Positions 45,645-54,371 of a stretch of DNA of 64,000 bases are shown here, piece by piece. Under the pieces are notes generated by a model. It ran no database searches, was not told the origin of the DNA, and worked only from the letters and a program-made list of their open reading frames with translations. Within the stretch, counting starts at the first letter, position 1. Every line of letters begins with the position of its first letter. The stretch is from NCBI GenBank assembly GCA_963728895.1, contig CAVSLM010000012.1:1-64000 (forward strand). Reading direction: 5' to 3'. This DNA is from CAVSLM01 sp963728895 (lineage in GTDB: Bacteria > Pseudomonadota > Gammaproteobacteria > JBBQDK01). A program made the position numbers and the translations under genes.

Positions 45645-46169
45645 TCATTCAACGACCTGCGCCGTGTCGCCGCAGCAGTGAGCCTGAGCGCGAATGCCCG
45701 ACCGCAAACAGGCGGAGCCGCGTTGCCCCCCCTTGCTGCGTGCTTCAGGCCTCAGAGTGCCTTCTTGCAGAAAGTACCAGTCGGTACACTCGTAGCCCTC
45801 TTCCAGCCGTCGCTCGGCATCCTCGACCGTTCCCGGAGGCGGCACGATGACCTTGTAGCCCGGCGGGATGTCGACGCCGAATTTCTCCTTGATATTCTGC
45901 ACCCAGGCGAGGTGCGCGTAGTTGCTGTCGATGGAAAGACCGAGCAGCTCACAATTGAGTGCCTGGAACTGGTCCGCGGCCTTGGCAGAGGCCATGCACT
46001 CGGTGGTGCACACCGGGGTGAAGTCCACCGGATGGGAGAACAGCACCAGCCATTTCCCCTTGTAGTCGCCCAGCTTCTTCAAACCCTGTGAAGTATTGGC
46101 CACGAAGTCCGGGGCCGGTTCGTTCAGACGCGGCATGGCCGCGACGGGTTCTTCGCTTAGGTTTTCCAT
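45645..46169 (-). pseudogene. Peroxiredoxin (1-Cys/Prx6-like) with internal deletion and frameshift
   Basis: The peroxidatic cysteine C54 in HPVDFTPVCTTE and the RLNEPAPDFVANTSQG start are present. After KEKFGVDIPPGYKVIVPPP about 65 residues expected between the middle and the C-terminal domain are missing, with the downstream EDAERRLEEGYECTDWYF directly joined. An extra C near 45770 then shifts the normal end CKKAL into an extension. Both changes would destroy dimer and active-site structure. It is either a real pseudogene or a collapsed repeat in the assembly. Confidence 0.75.
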
Positions 46170-46833
46170 GGTTTCCTCCGTAAGAACTTGCTCTGCAGGT
46201 CGGGTTTAGAAGCAGTCTGAGCAGATGCCCTATTTTACCGCACTGACAATTGTCAGTGCCTGCGGCTCACTGAGCCGGGACACGGCGAAGGAAACGAGCA
46301 GAGGCTAGCGCAGTGCGATGCGTTCGAGGCCGACGCGATCGATGCCCGGCGTGCTTGAGGTCCAGCTCGCGCACCAGGCCGCTGCGTCTGACTCGTTACG
46401 TTTGCGGAAACGTTCGTTCCCCAGTGGCCGACTGCACGGATACCGCACGGAGACGGGCCTTGATAGCGCAGCTCGAGCTTGCAGTTTGGGAGGACAGCAT
46501 GCTCAGGGTTTTTGGGGCGCGCAGCCATTTGCGGTGCGCGCAAGAGTAGGCTCCTGGTATGCCGACTGCATGAAAGTGAGCGAGGTATAATCGATGGGGT
46601 CAGACTCGATCGATCCGTCGCGGAGGAACAACGCGGGACAGGCCACGATTCTTTCTTCAGGTACCTCAACGCGACGGCCGGCGCATGATCCGGGGAATCG
46701 GGCTTTGCGCAAGGGAAGAACCACAGTTGCCACTTGGGCCCTGCCACCTGTCTCTCGGTCACATGCTTTATCTTCCACTTCCCGAAAGTTCCCCCGGCGA
46801 TTACGCAGCAGATCGTGTTGACCAGGCCAGATG
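46170..46833. other. Gene-free stretch with RAYT fragments
   Basis: A minus-strand CSRPLGNERFRKR fragment (about 46395-46435) and a RAYT terminal repeat ATCGATGGGGTCAGACTCGATCG (46590-46612) are recognisable. The 46,610-46,830 part holds a minus frame reading GTFGKWKIKHVTERQVAGP that I do not recognise and cannot call a gene. Confidence 0.5.
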
Positions 46834-47472
46834 CTAAGGACCTGGCACCTCTACCACCGCCGACCCGCGCAACTCGCGTTGCGCGCGGGTAATCACGTGG
46901 AAGGAAGAGCGCAGGAACAGCACGGCGATCACGGCCCCGATGGCGAGATCGGGCCACCTCGAATGGATGACTGCGACGCCCGCGGCGGCGAACAGCACGC
47001 CGACGTTGGCGACGATGTCATTGCGCGAGCACAACCACACGGACTCCATGTTGAGGTCTTCATTGCGATGACGCGTGAGCAGCAGCAAGCAGGTCAGGTT
47101 CGCCGCCAGGGCAAGAACGCCTACAGACCCGATGGTTTCTGCCACCGGTATCACCGGCGACAGGATCCGGGCGACCAGAGCCAGCGACACTGCGCCGCCA
47201 AAGCCCAGCATGATCGCACCCTTCAGCAAGACCGCTCCCGCGCGCCAGCGCTCGGACTTGAAAAGCACGAAGAGGCTGAACGCATAGACGAGGGCGTCGC
47301 CGAGGCTGTCCAGCGAATCGGCCATCAGCGCGGTGGACGAGGCGAAAATGCCCGCCGTCAGCTCGACCAGGAACAGGACGACGTTGATCGCCAGCACGAT
47401 CCTCAACGTTCGGCCCTGTCGCCCTCGCAGGGTCTCGATGGCGCAAGACTTGTCTTCACAACAGCTTCCCAC
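46834..47472 (-). CDS. Cation diffusion facilitator (CDF) metal transporter
   Basis: A 212-residue membrane protein of the CDF/CzcD superfamily with six hydrophobic helices. The Zn site Asp residues are in LMADSLDSLGDALVYAFSL near residue 50, and a second acidic/Arg set in SVWLCSRNDIVANVGVLFA near residue 145. The N-terminus GSCCEDKSC offers cysteines for metal capture. It lacks the long cytoplasmic C-terminal domain of larger CDFs. It exports Zn, Co, Cd or Fe in exchange for protons; the metal is undecided. A C-terminal remnant of a second copy is at 42133-42204. Confidence 0.87.
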   Translation of the reverse strand: MGSCCEDKSCAIETLRGRQGRTLRIVLAINVVLFLVELTAGIFASSTALMADSLDSLGDALVYAFSLFVLFKSERWRAGAVLLKGAIMLGFGGAVSLALVARILSPVIPVAETIGSVGVLALAANLTCLLLLTRHRNEDLNMESVWLCSRNDIVANVGVLFAAAGVAVIHSRWPDLAIGAVIAVLFLRSSFHVITRAQRELRGSAVVEVPGP

Positions 47473-47801
47473 GACGTTCTCCTCCGGGACCGCCAGCAGA
47501 TTCTGCTGCGCGGAAGTGGCCCCACCTCGAAACGGACCTGCCGCGGCGGATCACTGCGGTCCAGGTTTCCGTCCGAAGGCAGGTGTCCATTGTCGCGCCA
47601 GGCGGATCATGGCGCGAGTGCAAATCGGGGCAGCGGCACCGGAAGCCGGTGACGGCGAAAACCCAACGGATCGGATGGGAAAAGGTGCGCTTCGGGGACT
47701 GTCCCTTCCTGGCCGGGAACCGTCAGTAACGGACCACCATTGGTTGTTCGCTCGCGCTTTCGCTTATACTGGTTTTACTTGTTATTTGGCGAGGGGATGA
47801 G
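47473..47801. other. Intergenic region upstream of dsrC, no gene seen
   Basis: No convincing reading frame. The last ~60 bases contain TATACT (47765-47770), a plausible -10 element, and GAGGGGATGAG directly before the dsrC ATG. Confidence 0.4.
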
Positions 47802-48092
47802 ATGAACGTGAACGTTGACGGAGAAGGCTTCCTGGTAAACCGCGACGACTGGTCGGAAGAAGTCGCGCGCGAGCTCGCGAAGCAAGACGACATGGAGATC
47901 GACGACCAGATCCTGAAGTACATACACGAAGCCCGTTCCATGTACGACAACGACGGCGTGGTGCCACCGATACGCAAGTTCGCGAAGGAAATGGGCGTGA
48001 CGACCAAGGACCTCTACGACACCTTCCAGAAGGGCCCTATGAAGCTGATCTGCAAATGGGGTGGTCTGCCCAAGCCGACCGGGTGCGTATAG
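47802..48092 (+). CDS. dsrC: DsrC/TusE-family sulfur carrier protein
   Basis: A 96-residue protein. The C-terminal arm carries both redox cysteines, C84 (KLICKWGG) and penultimate C95 (KPTGCV), 11 residues apart as in true DsrC. TusE-type proteins usually keep only one. DsrC carries a persulfide or trisulfide between sulfur donors and DsrAB. The N-terminal part (EVDGEGFL-like VDGEGFLVNRDDW and RFAKEMGV-like KFAKEMGVTTKDLYDTF) is standard. It is slightly short and lies alone, without dsrAB in the window, just before a RAYT element. The ribosome site GAGGGG precedes the ATG. Confidence 0.9.
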   Translation: MNVNVDGEGFLVNRDDWSEEVARELAKQDDMEIDDQILKYIHEARSMYDNDGVVPPIRKFAKEMGVTTKDLYDTFQKGPMKLICKWGGLPKPTGCV

Positions 48093-48116
48093 GTCCCTGC
48101 GTCACATCAATGGCAC

Positions 48117-48955
48117 ATCAATGGGGTCAGACTCGATCGATCCGGATGTGCTGCCGAAACTGCTCCGACTTTCGATCGCCTCCTCGCGGTTTCGGCGCTG
48201 CTTGGCGATCGGCAATCGCCTCAATTTGCCTGCGGAAGCGTTCGTTCCCTAAAGCCCAGCACTTGTTGGTGGCCTCACGGATCGCGGACAGTTCCGCGCG
48301 TGGTACCTCTGCATCGAACAACGCCCGATAGGTTGCTTGGCGCGATTGCGCAGTCGCGTGCAAAGCGAAATATACCGGATGCTCCGTTATCAACGGATCC
48401 GGTTTGCCTGCGCCGTTGTGTCGGTAGCTCGACCACGGATACTCCGCAGGGCTCGTGACCATACCAGCACGAACGGGATTGAGCTCAATATACCGATAGC
48501 AGGCCATGAGGTAGGATTCGGCATCAATCAATGCCGCCTTGTACCGTCCTTCCCATAAAGTTCCCGTCCGCTCGTAGCGGTAGTTGAAGTATGGAACGTA
48601 CTTGCGCCCCAATGACTGCATAACCTGACTGATGGCGTCCTCGCTCTCAGGCGTCATCAGAAGATGCACGTGATTGGTCATGCAGACATATGCATGCACC
48701 GCACAACCGAATCGTTGCAGGGCATCGCCGAGTGTTTCCAGGTAAAAGCGGTAATCCTGTTCCTCGACGAAGGTGATGCCGCGGTTGTTCCCGCGCTGAA
48801 TGATGTGCTGCGGCTGTCCCGGCAGGCAGAAACGTCTCTGTCTGGCCATCGTTGCACCTCCATGTGCAATTTGATGGGTATTGGTGCGTCTTGTCGGGTC
48901 AGATCAGACCAGATTGCCACCTGCAATTCAATCGAGTCTGACCCTATTGATCGGC
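48117..48955 (-). mobile_element. Intact RAYT element with inverted ends
   Basis: ATGGGGTCAGACTCGATCGATCC (48121-48143) and TCAATCGAGTCTGACCCTATTGATC (48929-48953) are inverted copies that bracket a complete transposase gene. CACATCAATGG is repeated in tandem at the left edge (48104-48124). Six further copies or fragments of the end sequence lie at 42209, 43893, 44238, 45095 and 46590. Confidence 0.75.
48127..48849 (-). CDS. REP-associated tyrosine transposase (RAYT, IS200-like Y1)
   Basis: A 240-residue single-strand transposase. The HUH pair is in MTNHVHLLMTP near residue 60 and the catalytic tyrosine near residue 120 in YRYIELNPVRAGMV. The N-terminus MARQRRFCLPGQPQHIIQRGNNRG and the WSSYRHN segment are typical of RAYTs. 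It has the longer C-terminal tail (AIREATNKCWALGNERFRR). It is the only full-length copy in the window and may act on the related partial elements. Confidence 0.92.
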   Translation of the reverse strand: MARQRRFCLPGQPQHIIQRGNNRGITFVEEQDYRFYLETLGDALQRFGCAVHAYVCMTNHVHLLMTPESEDAISQVMQSLGRKYVPYFNYRYERTGTLWEGRYKAALIDAESYLMACYRYIELNPVRAGMVTSPAEYPWSSYRHNGAGKPDPLITEHPVYFALHATAQSRQATYRALFDAEVPRAELSAIREATNKCWALGNERFRRQIEAIADRQAAPKPRGGDRKSEQFRQHIRIDRV

Positions 48956-49360
48956 GAAGAAACCGACGATCTCTGCGATGAAGCGGCCGTCGCGCAGTTC
49001 CCCGAAATCCACGCCCTGCAGTTTGACCGATCCGTCGGTTCCCACGACTTTCCATGCGAAGCGCGCTCTGTCGTGGTGACTCTGCACGGGACCTTCCAGC
49101 ACCAGACGGGCGTGTCCCATCTGCGTCTGGAAGTCGCCGATGTAATCCGAAAGCGCACGTGCGCCCTGAACCCGTGTGTTCGGGTCCATGTAGACGCTGT
49201 CCTCGGTCCAGACCTGGCGCAGCAACTCCATGCGCTTGTCCGGCGCAGGTTCATTCCAGGCGGCGCCATAGGTCTCGACGAGTCGTACCACGTCTTCGGT
49301 TTGCGCGTATGCAGGGGTAAGCAGGCAGAACAGCATACCGGAGAGTAGATGTTTGCGCAT
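48944..49360 (-). CDS. Secreted NTF2/SnoaL-like protein
   Basis: A 138-residue protein with signal peptide KHLLSGMLFCLLTPAYAQ. The mature part is a cone-shaped NTF2-like fold of ~110 residues (VRLVETYGAAWNEPAPDKRM, VYMDPNTRVQGARALSDYIG, GVDFGELRDGRFIAEIVGFF). No catalytic residues can be assigned. The frame is open upstream to 49459, but the ATG at 49360 gives the signal peptide. Its stop codon lies inside the terminal repeat of the adjacent RAYT element, so the natural C-terminus may have been replaced. Confidence 0.7.
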   Translation of the reverse strand: MRKHLLSGMLFCLLTPAYAQTEDVVRLVETYGAAWNEPAPDKRMELLRQVWTEDSVYMDPNTRVQGARALSDYIGDFQTQMGHARLVLEGPVQSHHDRARFAWKVVGTDGSVKLQGVDFGELRDGRFIAEIVGFFADQ

Positions 49361-49524
49361 TTTGGCACGTCCAGTGGCGAAGTGATTCCGCACTGCGTGA
49401 GTCATTGAGCGGCAGAAAACCCATTGCGCAGAATACGACCGAAAGGCTCGATCGCGCAAACGCCGTCAGTAAGGCGGTGACACCGCGTTTCCCGGTGGTC
49501 ACCGCACCCTGATGAAACTCGATC

Positions 49525-49692
49525 TCAAACGCCCCGTCGCCGCGCTACAGGCGGTGCACGTCGGCTGCAGTTCAGCGCCCTGCCGCCGGTTCCCCAGCCT
49601 CCTTGTTCGACTTCGTCGACGATGACGAAAGTGACTTCACGCATGTTCTCGCCCTCGATCTCTACCATCGCGTCGGTGAGCTTTTCGATCAT
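49525..49692 (-). pseudogene. 4-oxalocrotonate tautomerase-like fragment
   Basis: MIEKLTDAMVEIEGENMREV and TFVIVDEVEQGGWGTGGRAL match the central and C-terminal part of the tautomerase fold. The frame is open upstream through PRQKTR, but the catalytic N-terminal proline region is absent. The ~15 C-terminal residues after GGRAL look foreign. It is most likely a broken gene. Confidence 0.55.
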
Positions 49693-49988
49693 CCGTGTCT
49701 TCTGCCTGGGCGAAAATACGCTTTGCGTATGAGTCGCGCGTTGATGGGAGGCCTATCAGTATCTCCTGTATCCGTTGATCCGCCTGGTGGCCGACCTTGC
49801 ACGGCAGGAGAATGCCAGGCGCACTGCGAGCGGGAAGCTGCTACAGAAGCTTGGAGTATCCAACTACGGATTTGCGAGTGATAGGAGTGCATCGGTCCCG
49901 CGAAAAGAGTATCTTGACGAATGCAGTAGGATATCTATGCTGCACCATGTAGCTTGGCGCTTCCAGCCTGAATCCGGAGGGAATTGCA

Positions 49989-50237
49989 ATGACTCCTGAG
50001 AAAGTCCACACCCCATTTCACCGCGAAGAGCGCACCGACCCGATCACCGGCCACACCCTGACGGACACCGAAGGACGTCCATGGATCCAGGAGGGCGATC
50101 CGGATGCAGGGTTGAGAATCTACTTCGATTCCAAGGAAAGCCAGAGCCGCTACGAATCCATCCCCATCGAGCATCCCGAGCAGGGCCTCAGCCGGACGCT
50201 GAGCAATGACTCGCAGGAAGGGTACGACGAGGGATGA
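49989..50237 (+). CDS. Small hypothetical protein, 82 aa
   Basis: A strong GGAGGG ribosome site lies eight bases before ATG 49989, supporting translation. The protein is acidic and hydrophilic (EERTDPITGHTLTDTEGRPW, RIYFDSKESQSRYESIPIEH), without signal peptide or membrane segment. I do not recognise a family. It stands alone between the tautomerase fragment and a gene-free interval. Confidence 0.6.
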   Translation: MTPEKVHTPFHREERTDPITGHTLTDTEGRPWIQEGDPDAGLRIYFDSKESQSRYESIPIEHPEQGLSRTLSNDSQEGYDEG

Positions 50238-50714
50238 GTCCGAGTCGGGGTCGCAGGGCACCGCACCAATGCAGATACGAGTGACTTGCGCTGGTGCGGG
50301 TCGGAGCGCGCGAATGGCTTGCAAGTGTCGAACGGCCCGCGGGCGGCCCGTCCTGGCACGTGCACGCTGACACTCAGGACAAGCGCGGATCGAATCGACG
50401 TGGAACGGATCTGCAAAGTTGCCGGCAGGTTTTGTGTTGCCTGAAGGTGCACAGGGAGGAGACGTCGGTCGGTTGAGCCAAGCCCCTCCAGGAATCCAGA
50501 AAGGGCAGAGTGGAGTCCCCGCGAATGCACGGTCTGCGCAGGGAAGCGCTCACCGTGCATGTCGGCGCACGGACAGAGACACCCTGCACGCAACGGGGCG
50601 ATGGACTTCGAACCGCTGCGACGAACAACCAGGGACACACCACAGCCTGACCTGACTGGTTGCTGGTCATCATTGTTCACCGGGCGATCCCGGTCGCCAA
50701 CCGGTGCGGGCAGG
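50238..50714. other. Gene-free interval
   Basis: No reading frame with a family motif or plausible ribosome site, and no recognised repeat. Confidence 0.4.
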
Positions 50715-51992
50715 CTACCGTGGCGGTACAGTCACGGGTCGGCCGAACGTATAGCCGACGTGGCCGGTCGAGTCGTAGAAGACCAGCGCGCCTTCCGCGA
50801 AGTTGTGGGTCACCATGGAGCGGCGCGACAGCGAGCGGACGGTGCGCGGTCCGCCGCCGTGCATCAGATTCTCGTGCCAGATGAGCACCGACCCTCGGCG
50901 CGGGCGATATACCAGCTTCTCGAGACCTGCCTCCTCGCGCATGACCTGCCAGCGCTGCTCGACCTGTCGGGCGAACTCGCTCCAGTCGCCACCGGTCACT
51001 TTGGCGCAGCCGGTGTCGCACATGTACACGCGTGGTAGACGATGGCTGCCGGGATACACCTCCAGCTCGCCGGAACCAGGCTGTACGTCCTCGAGCGCAA
51101 TCCAGACCCCGCACATATAGCCGGCGGGAAACGGTGTCAGATGGATGGTGTCTTGATGGGCACGCTGCTCGCTGCCGAAGGGGAAGGTGAGCGTCTGGCA
51201 GGGGCGCGCAACCGCGTCGAAAATCAAGTCCAGCCAATGCAGAATCAGCGGATGCATCCATAGCGCACGTACGCTCGGATAGACGTCGTGCAGATGCTGA
51301 ATGCGCTGGCCGGTACCATTCACGTAACCTTGATACCCGATCGCGATGGCATGATCGATCTCCCAATTCACGGCTTCGAGCAAGGCGTCCTCGATGAGGG
51401 ACGGAAGCGCCAGGTAGCCGTCCGCGACGAACGCGGTGAGCGATTCGGCCTCGTGCAAGGTGATCATGCCCGCTTGCAGCCTTTGCTGGATCGTCCTCCC
51501 GAAGTCGGGACGGTCGAACCACGGCGTCAGGGACGGATCGGCGAAGTCGTAGCGGCTGGCGTCGCACGGCCCTTCCATCACCAGCGGCACCCCGCTGCGA
51601 CGCAAGCTCTGTCGCACCTGCTCGGCGATGTGCCCGCGGTTCGACACCGTCAGCGAGACCGAATGCGCCCAGCGCAGGCGGCCGTGGCGATCGTGCAGTG
51701 CGAACTCCAGGCGCTGCGCTCCGTCGGCGAGCAGATGACTGTGCAGTTTCAACGCGCAGCTGGCACGACCATCCTGCAGAGTCAGGCACTTCTCGAACGC
51801 CGGTTCCGGTTGGGTGGCGACCGAGAGCCGCAGCCGGCATTCCTCGGACGTGGCGGCAGGTGATGTCTCGACGGCGATGTTCACCGGGATCAGTCCGCCG
51901 GTGCTGAGGCCGTTCGCCGGGCCATCGAGCGTGACCGACCACTGCTGATCGGCCTGCGCCCCGCGAAAAGGCTCCTCTATCACAAATGACAT
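50715..51992 (-). CDS. Phytanoyl-CoA dioxygenase-like Fe(II)/2-oxoglutarate oxygenase with N-terminal beta domain
   Basis: A 425-residue two-part protein. Residues 1-~120 look like an immunoglobulin- or carbohydrate-binding-like beta sandwich (PVNIAVETSP, LEFALHDRHGRLRWAHSV). Residues ~155-425 form a PhyH domain with the iron ligands in RAHQDTIHLTPF (HxD) and the distal His in LIWHENLMHGGG, followed by the 2-oxoglutarate-contacting RSLSRRSMVTHNF. It would hydroxylate an unknown small molecule or lipid. AGGGAGGA lies before the ATG. It follows the glycosyltransferase-like gene by 123 bases on the same strand, and the N-terminal domain suggests a glycan-linked substrate. Confidence 0.75.
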   Translation of the reverse strand: MSFVIEEPFRGAQADQQWSVTLDGPANGLSTGGLIPVNIAVETSPAATSEECRLRLSVATQPEPAFEKCLTLQDGRASCALKLHSHLLADGAQRLEFALHDRHGRLRWAHSVSLTVSNRGHIAEQVRQSLRRSGVPLVMEGPCDASRYDFADPSLTPWFDRPDFGRTIQQRLQAGMITLHEAESLTAFVADGYLALPSLIEDALLEAVNWEIDHAIAIGYQGYVNGTGQRIQHLHDVYPSVRALWMHPLILHWLDLIFDAVARPCQTLTFPFGSEQRAHQDTIHLTPFPAGYMCGVWIALEDVQPGSGELEVYPGSHRLPRVYMCDTGCAKVTGGDWSEFARQVEQRWQVMREEAGLEKLVYRPRRGSVLIWHENLMHGGGPRTVRSLSRRSMVTHNFAEGALVFYDSTGHVGYTFGRPVTVPPR

Positions 51993-52115
51993 GGACGGTC
52001 CTCCCTGGCAGCGCTCGAACGCCGAGTCAACCCTGCGCCGATCCCACCGGTGATGCGCAGGACCTCAGCGCTCTCACCGGCGACCGGCGTCGTACCGATG
52101 TGCACGCGACAGATT

Positions 52116-53069
52116 TCATGTGGATGGTGGCGGCGCAGGTGTTGCCCCGCACCGAGCCCGCGCCGTGTCTTTGGCTGGGTCGCGCGGCGTGCGCTGCGGC
52201 GGTATCGCCTGCGAGGCGAGGGGAGCCGGCGTACCGGCGGATGCATGGTCGAGCGATGCGAGCAAGGCGTTTACGCGCGCTACGGCAACATTGGGTTCGG
52301 CATGAGGGCTCACGGGAAGACGGCCGTCGGCGGTGAGCCCGCGGTAGCGCAGGACAAGCGGCTGCACCGCGTCGGGCATGCAGATCGGATGCAGCGAGCG
52401 GCCGACGGGAAAGCCGAGCTCCAGGGGCAACACCCGCACCGGCAGCCGGCTGCGATGCAGCACGAAGCTCAGCGCCTGGGCTGCGAGTACGGACGGATCG
52501 CCATCGACCAGATGAAGTGTTGCGAGGCGTTCGGCCGTTTCGCGCCACTCGCCGCATACCTCCGCCAGGAGAAGGCGCGGAACGATGAGCAGGCCCGGGT
52601 CGAAATACGGTGGTGCATCCTCGCCGCTGCCAGGCAGTGTCAGGCGCATGCGCGTCAGATCGCGGTCGAGATGCGCGGCCGCGCGCTCCCATTCGGATAC
52701 CGATAACGGGCACTCGTCGGCCAGCCGCGCGCCGATGCAGCGGTCGGTCACGTAGCCGGAGAAGTCGCCCGCCACCATGGAGCCCGAATCGAGCACTACT
52801 GCGACGTCGAAGTCGCGCTCGTTCTCCAGCCACAGCAAGGGATGCAGCGCGCGTGTGCCGGACGGGACCTGGCGCACCTCGACGCCGTAGGAGGTCAGCG
52901 CCTCGACCATTTTCGGCGCCATCGCGCCGGTCACCAGGACCAGGTAACGCCCGTTGGTCATGGCGCCGCCGAAGTGCGCCATACTCATGATCAAATTGGT
53001 GAGACGCAGAACGTCCGTTTCGTCGCCCCGGACCGCCAGGGTGATCAGAACTCGTCGATCGATGACCAT
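52116..53069 (-). CDS. Glycosyltransferase-like protein (GT8-like fold)
   Basis: A 317-residue protein with a nucleotide-sugar-transferase look. It begins RRVLITLAVRGDETDVLRLT and has DVAVVLDSGSMVAGDF near residue 90, where GT8 enzymes have a DxD in LDSDTLV; here the second Asp is Gly, so it may be inactive or metal-independent. DPGLLIVPRLLLAEV and LHPICMPDAVQPLV follow. Start ATG 53069 is chosen over GTG 53075 because AAGGAG sits five bases upstream of the ATG. The C-terminal ~40 residues are Pro/Ala-rich. It heads a two-gene unit with the PhyH oxygenase. Confidence 0.5.
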   Translation of the reverse strand: MVIDRRVLITLAVRGDETDVLRLTNLIMSMAHFGGAMTNGRYLVLVTGAMAPKMVEALTSYGVEVRQVPSGTRALHPLLWLENERDFDVAVVLDSGSMVAGDFSGYVTDRCIGARLADECPLSVSEWERAAAHLDRDLTRMRLTLPGSGEDAPPYFDPGLLIVPRLLLAEVCGEWRETAERLATLHLVDGDPSVLAAQALSFVLHRSRLPVRVLPLELGFPVGRSLHPICMPDAVQPLVLRYRGLTADGRLPVSPHAEPNVAVARVNALLASLDHASAGTPAPLASQAIPPQRTPRDPAKDTARARCGATPAPPPST

Positions 53070-53335
53070 CAGCACTCCTTGGAGCTACGTCCCCTGCGCC
53101 GGCGTCGACGGGGACGCGCACTGCCCGCGTGTTGGTTTGTTGACGACGAGGCAGCTGGTAGCAATCCGCATGCCACACAAAGTTGGAAATGCGGATCAGC
53201 GCCTTGGAAGGCCGTTCGGGCTGCAGGGATGGCTCGAGCGCATCTGCGTCCGACCGCATCGACGGCCGTAATATCCCGGCGACGACGAGGGTTCAGGCGA
53301 AGGTGTGGTACTCCTGGGAAAATCGAGGAGGTCTC

Positions 53336-53890
53336 ATGCGGGCTCAACCGACGCGTTCGAACATTCCGCTGCTGCTCCCCGCCGCGCTCGCGCTCCTGAT
53401 CGGTGGCACGACGGGCGCTGCCGAGGGGAATCGCTGCGACCGGGTGGTCGGGAACTGGGGGTGGTTCATCGGCGGGACGGTGACGTTCGCCACAGGCGCT
53501 CGTGTGCGGTGGGTACCGGCCGTCTCCACGATTCCAGCGGCCGAGGGCACATGGCGCTGCGCACCGGACAGTGGCACTTATACGGTAACCTGGCAGAACG
53601 GGTTCATCGACACCCTGCAGCTGTCCGCCGATGGAAATCGGCTCGACGGAACCAGTTCCACCGGCGTCCAGGTGTCGGGGCGGCGCACTTCCGCCGCAGC
53701 CCCCGCCATGCCGGCGACCGGTACCACATCGGCAACAGTTCCAGGCACCGTTCGGCAAAAGGCGCCGGAAGGGTGGACGCCTCTGGGCCCGGGCGGATTC
53801 GGACGGCAGTCTCCTGTCCCGATGGGCCCCGGTGGTATTCCGCAGCGTATCGGCCCCCAGGGCAGACCCCCTCCGAAAGGCGCGGGATAG
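53336..53890 (+). CDS. Secreted hypothetical protein
   Basis: A 184-residue protein with a signal peptide (NIPLLLPAALALLIGGTTGAA). GAGGAGG lies before ATG 53336, which rules out the longer open frame from 53183. The central ~90 residues (VGNWGWFIGGTVTF, GTWRCAPDSGTYTVTWQNGF, GNRLDGTSSTGVQVSG) look like a small beta-barrel resembling lipocalin-like or META domains. The C-terminus is Pro/Gly-rich (PLGPGGFGRQSPVPMGPGGI). Family not recognised. Confidence 0.65.
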   Translation: MRAQPTRSNIPLLLPAALALLIGGTTGAAEGNRCDRVVGNWGWFIGGTVTFATGARVRWVPAVSTIPAAEGTWRCAPDSGTYTVTWQNGFIDTLQLSADGNRLDGTSSTGVQVSGRRTSAAAPAMPATGTTSATVPGTVRQKAPEGWTPLGPGGFGRQSPVPMGPGGIPQRIGPQGRPPPKGAG

Positions 53891-53982
53891 CCCACAGCAA
53901 CGGCTTCAGGTTGAACGTCGTCTCTACCGGGAAACTTTCCGGCGAGGTTGCAGGAGGGAGCAATACAAGCAAAGAGCAAGAA

Positions 53983-54011
53983 TCGGGGCATCTCCGCCGG
54001 AGATGCCCCGA
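53983..54011 (-). terminator. Perfect-stem terminator hairpin
   Basis: TCGGGGCATCTCC and GGAGATGCCCCGA form a 13-bp perfect stem around GCC. On the minus strand it is followed by TTCTTGCTCTTTG, so it best serves the truncated exported-protein gene at 54036, and may also stop the secreted-protein gene from the other side. Confidence 0.75.
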
Positions 54012-54035
54012 TACTGCTGCCACTGCGTTACGTGG

Positions 54036-54269
54036 TCAGGCCGCCTGGTTCGTCCCGCGCCGTGCAGTGGAACCGAAGGTTCCGAGTCCCGCGGCGAAGA
54101 GCGGCAGCGCCGCCGGAAGCGGGACGATCTCGGCGCCGATCTTTCGATTCAGCGCATCGTTGAACATTTGAACGGCATCTGACCAGTCACGCGCACGGTT
54201 CGGTCCAGGCGCTGCGGGCACGACCCGTGCTGTTCGACCAGCTCGATCCGGACGGTGAACCGCGCGCAC
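54036..54269 (-). pseudogene. C-terminal end of a VPLPA-CTERM exported protein
   Basis: The minus frame ends MFNDALNRKIGAEIVPLPAA, LPLFAAGLG and an Arg-rich ARRG tail. This tripartite VPLPA motif, hydrophobic helix and basic end is the exosortase (PEP-CTERM-like) sorting signal. Upstream sequence does not continue into a recognisable domain, so only the tail of the gene remains. Confidence 0.5.
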
Positions 54270-54371
54270 CGGTTCGTGCAGGAGCGAACTGACATCGAAG
54301 CATAATGAACCCGTAACCTGTCCCCGCCACGCTACTGCGGCCCCGAACCCCAGAGTCCGGTATTCGGAAGC

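Noticed and set aside
49740..49980. A plus frame reading RLVADLARQENARRTASGKLL that might be a helical gene remnant.
   Set aside because: No start, no ribosome site and no family match; too short to call.
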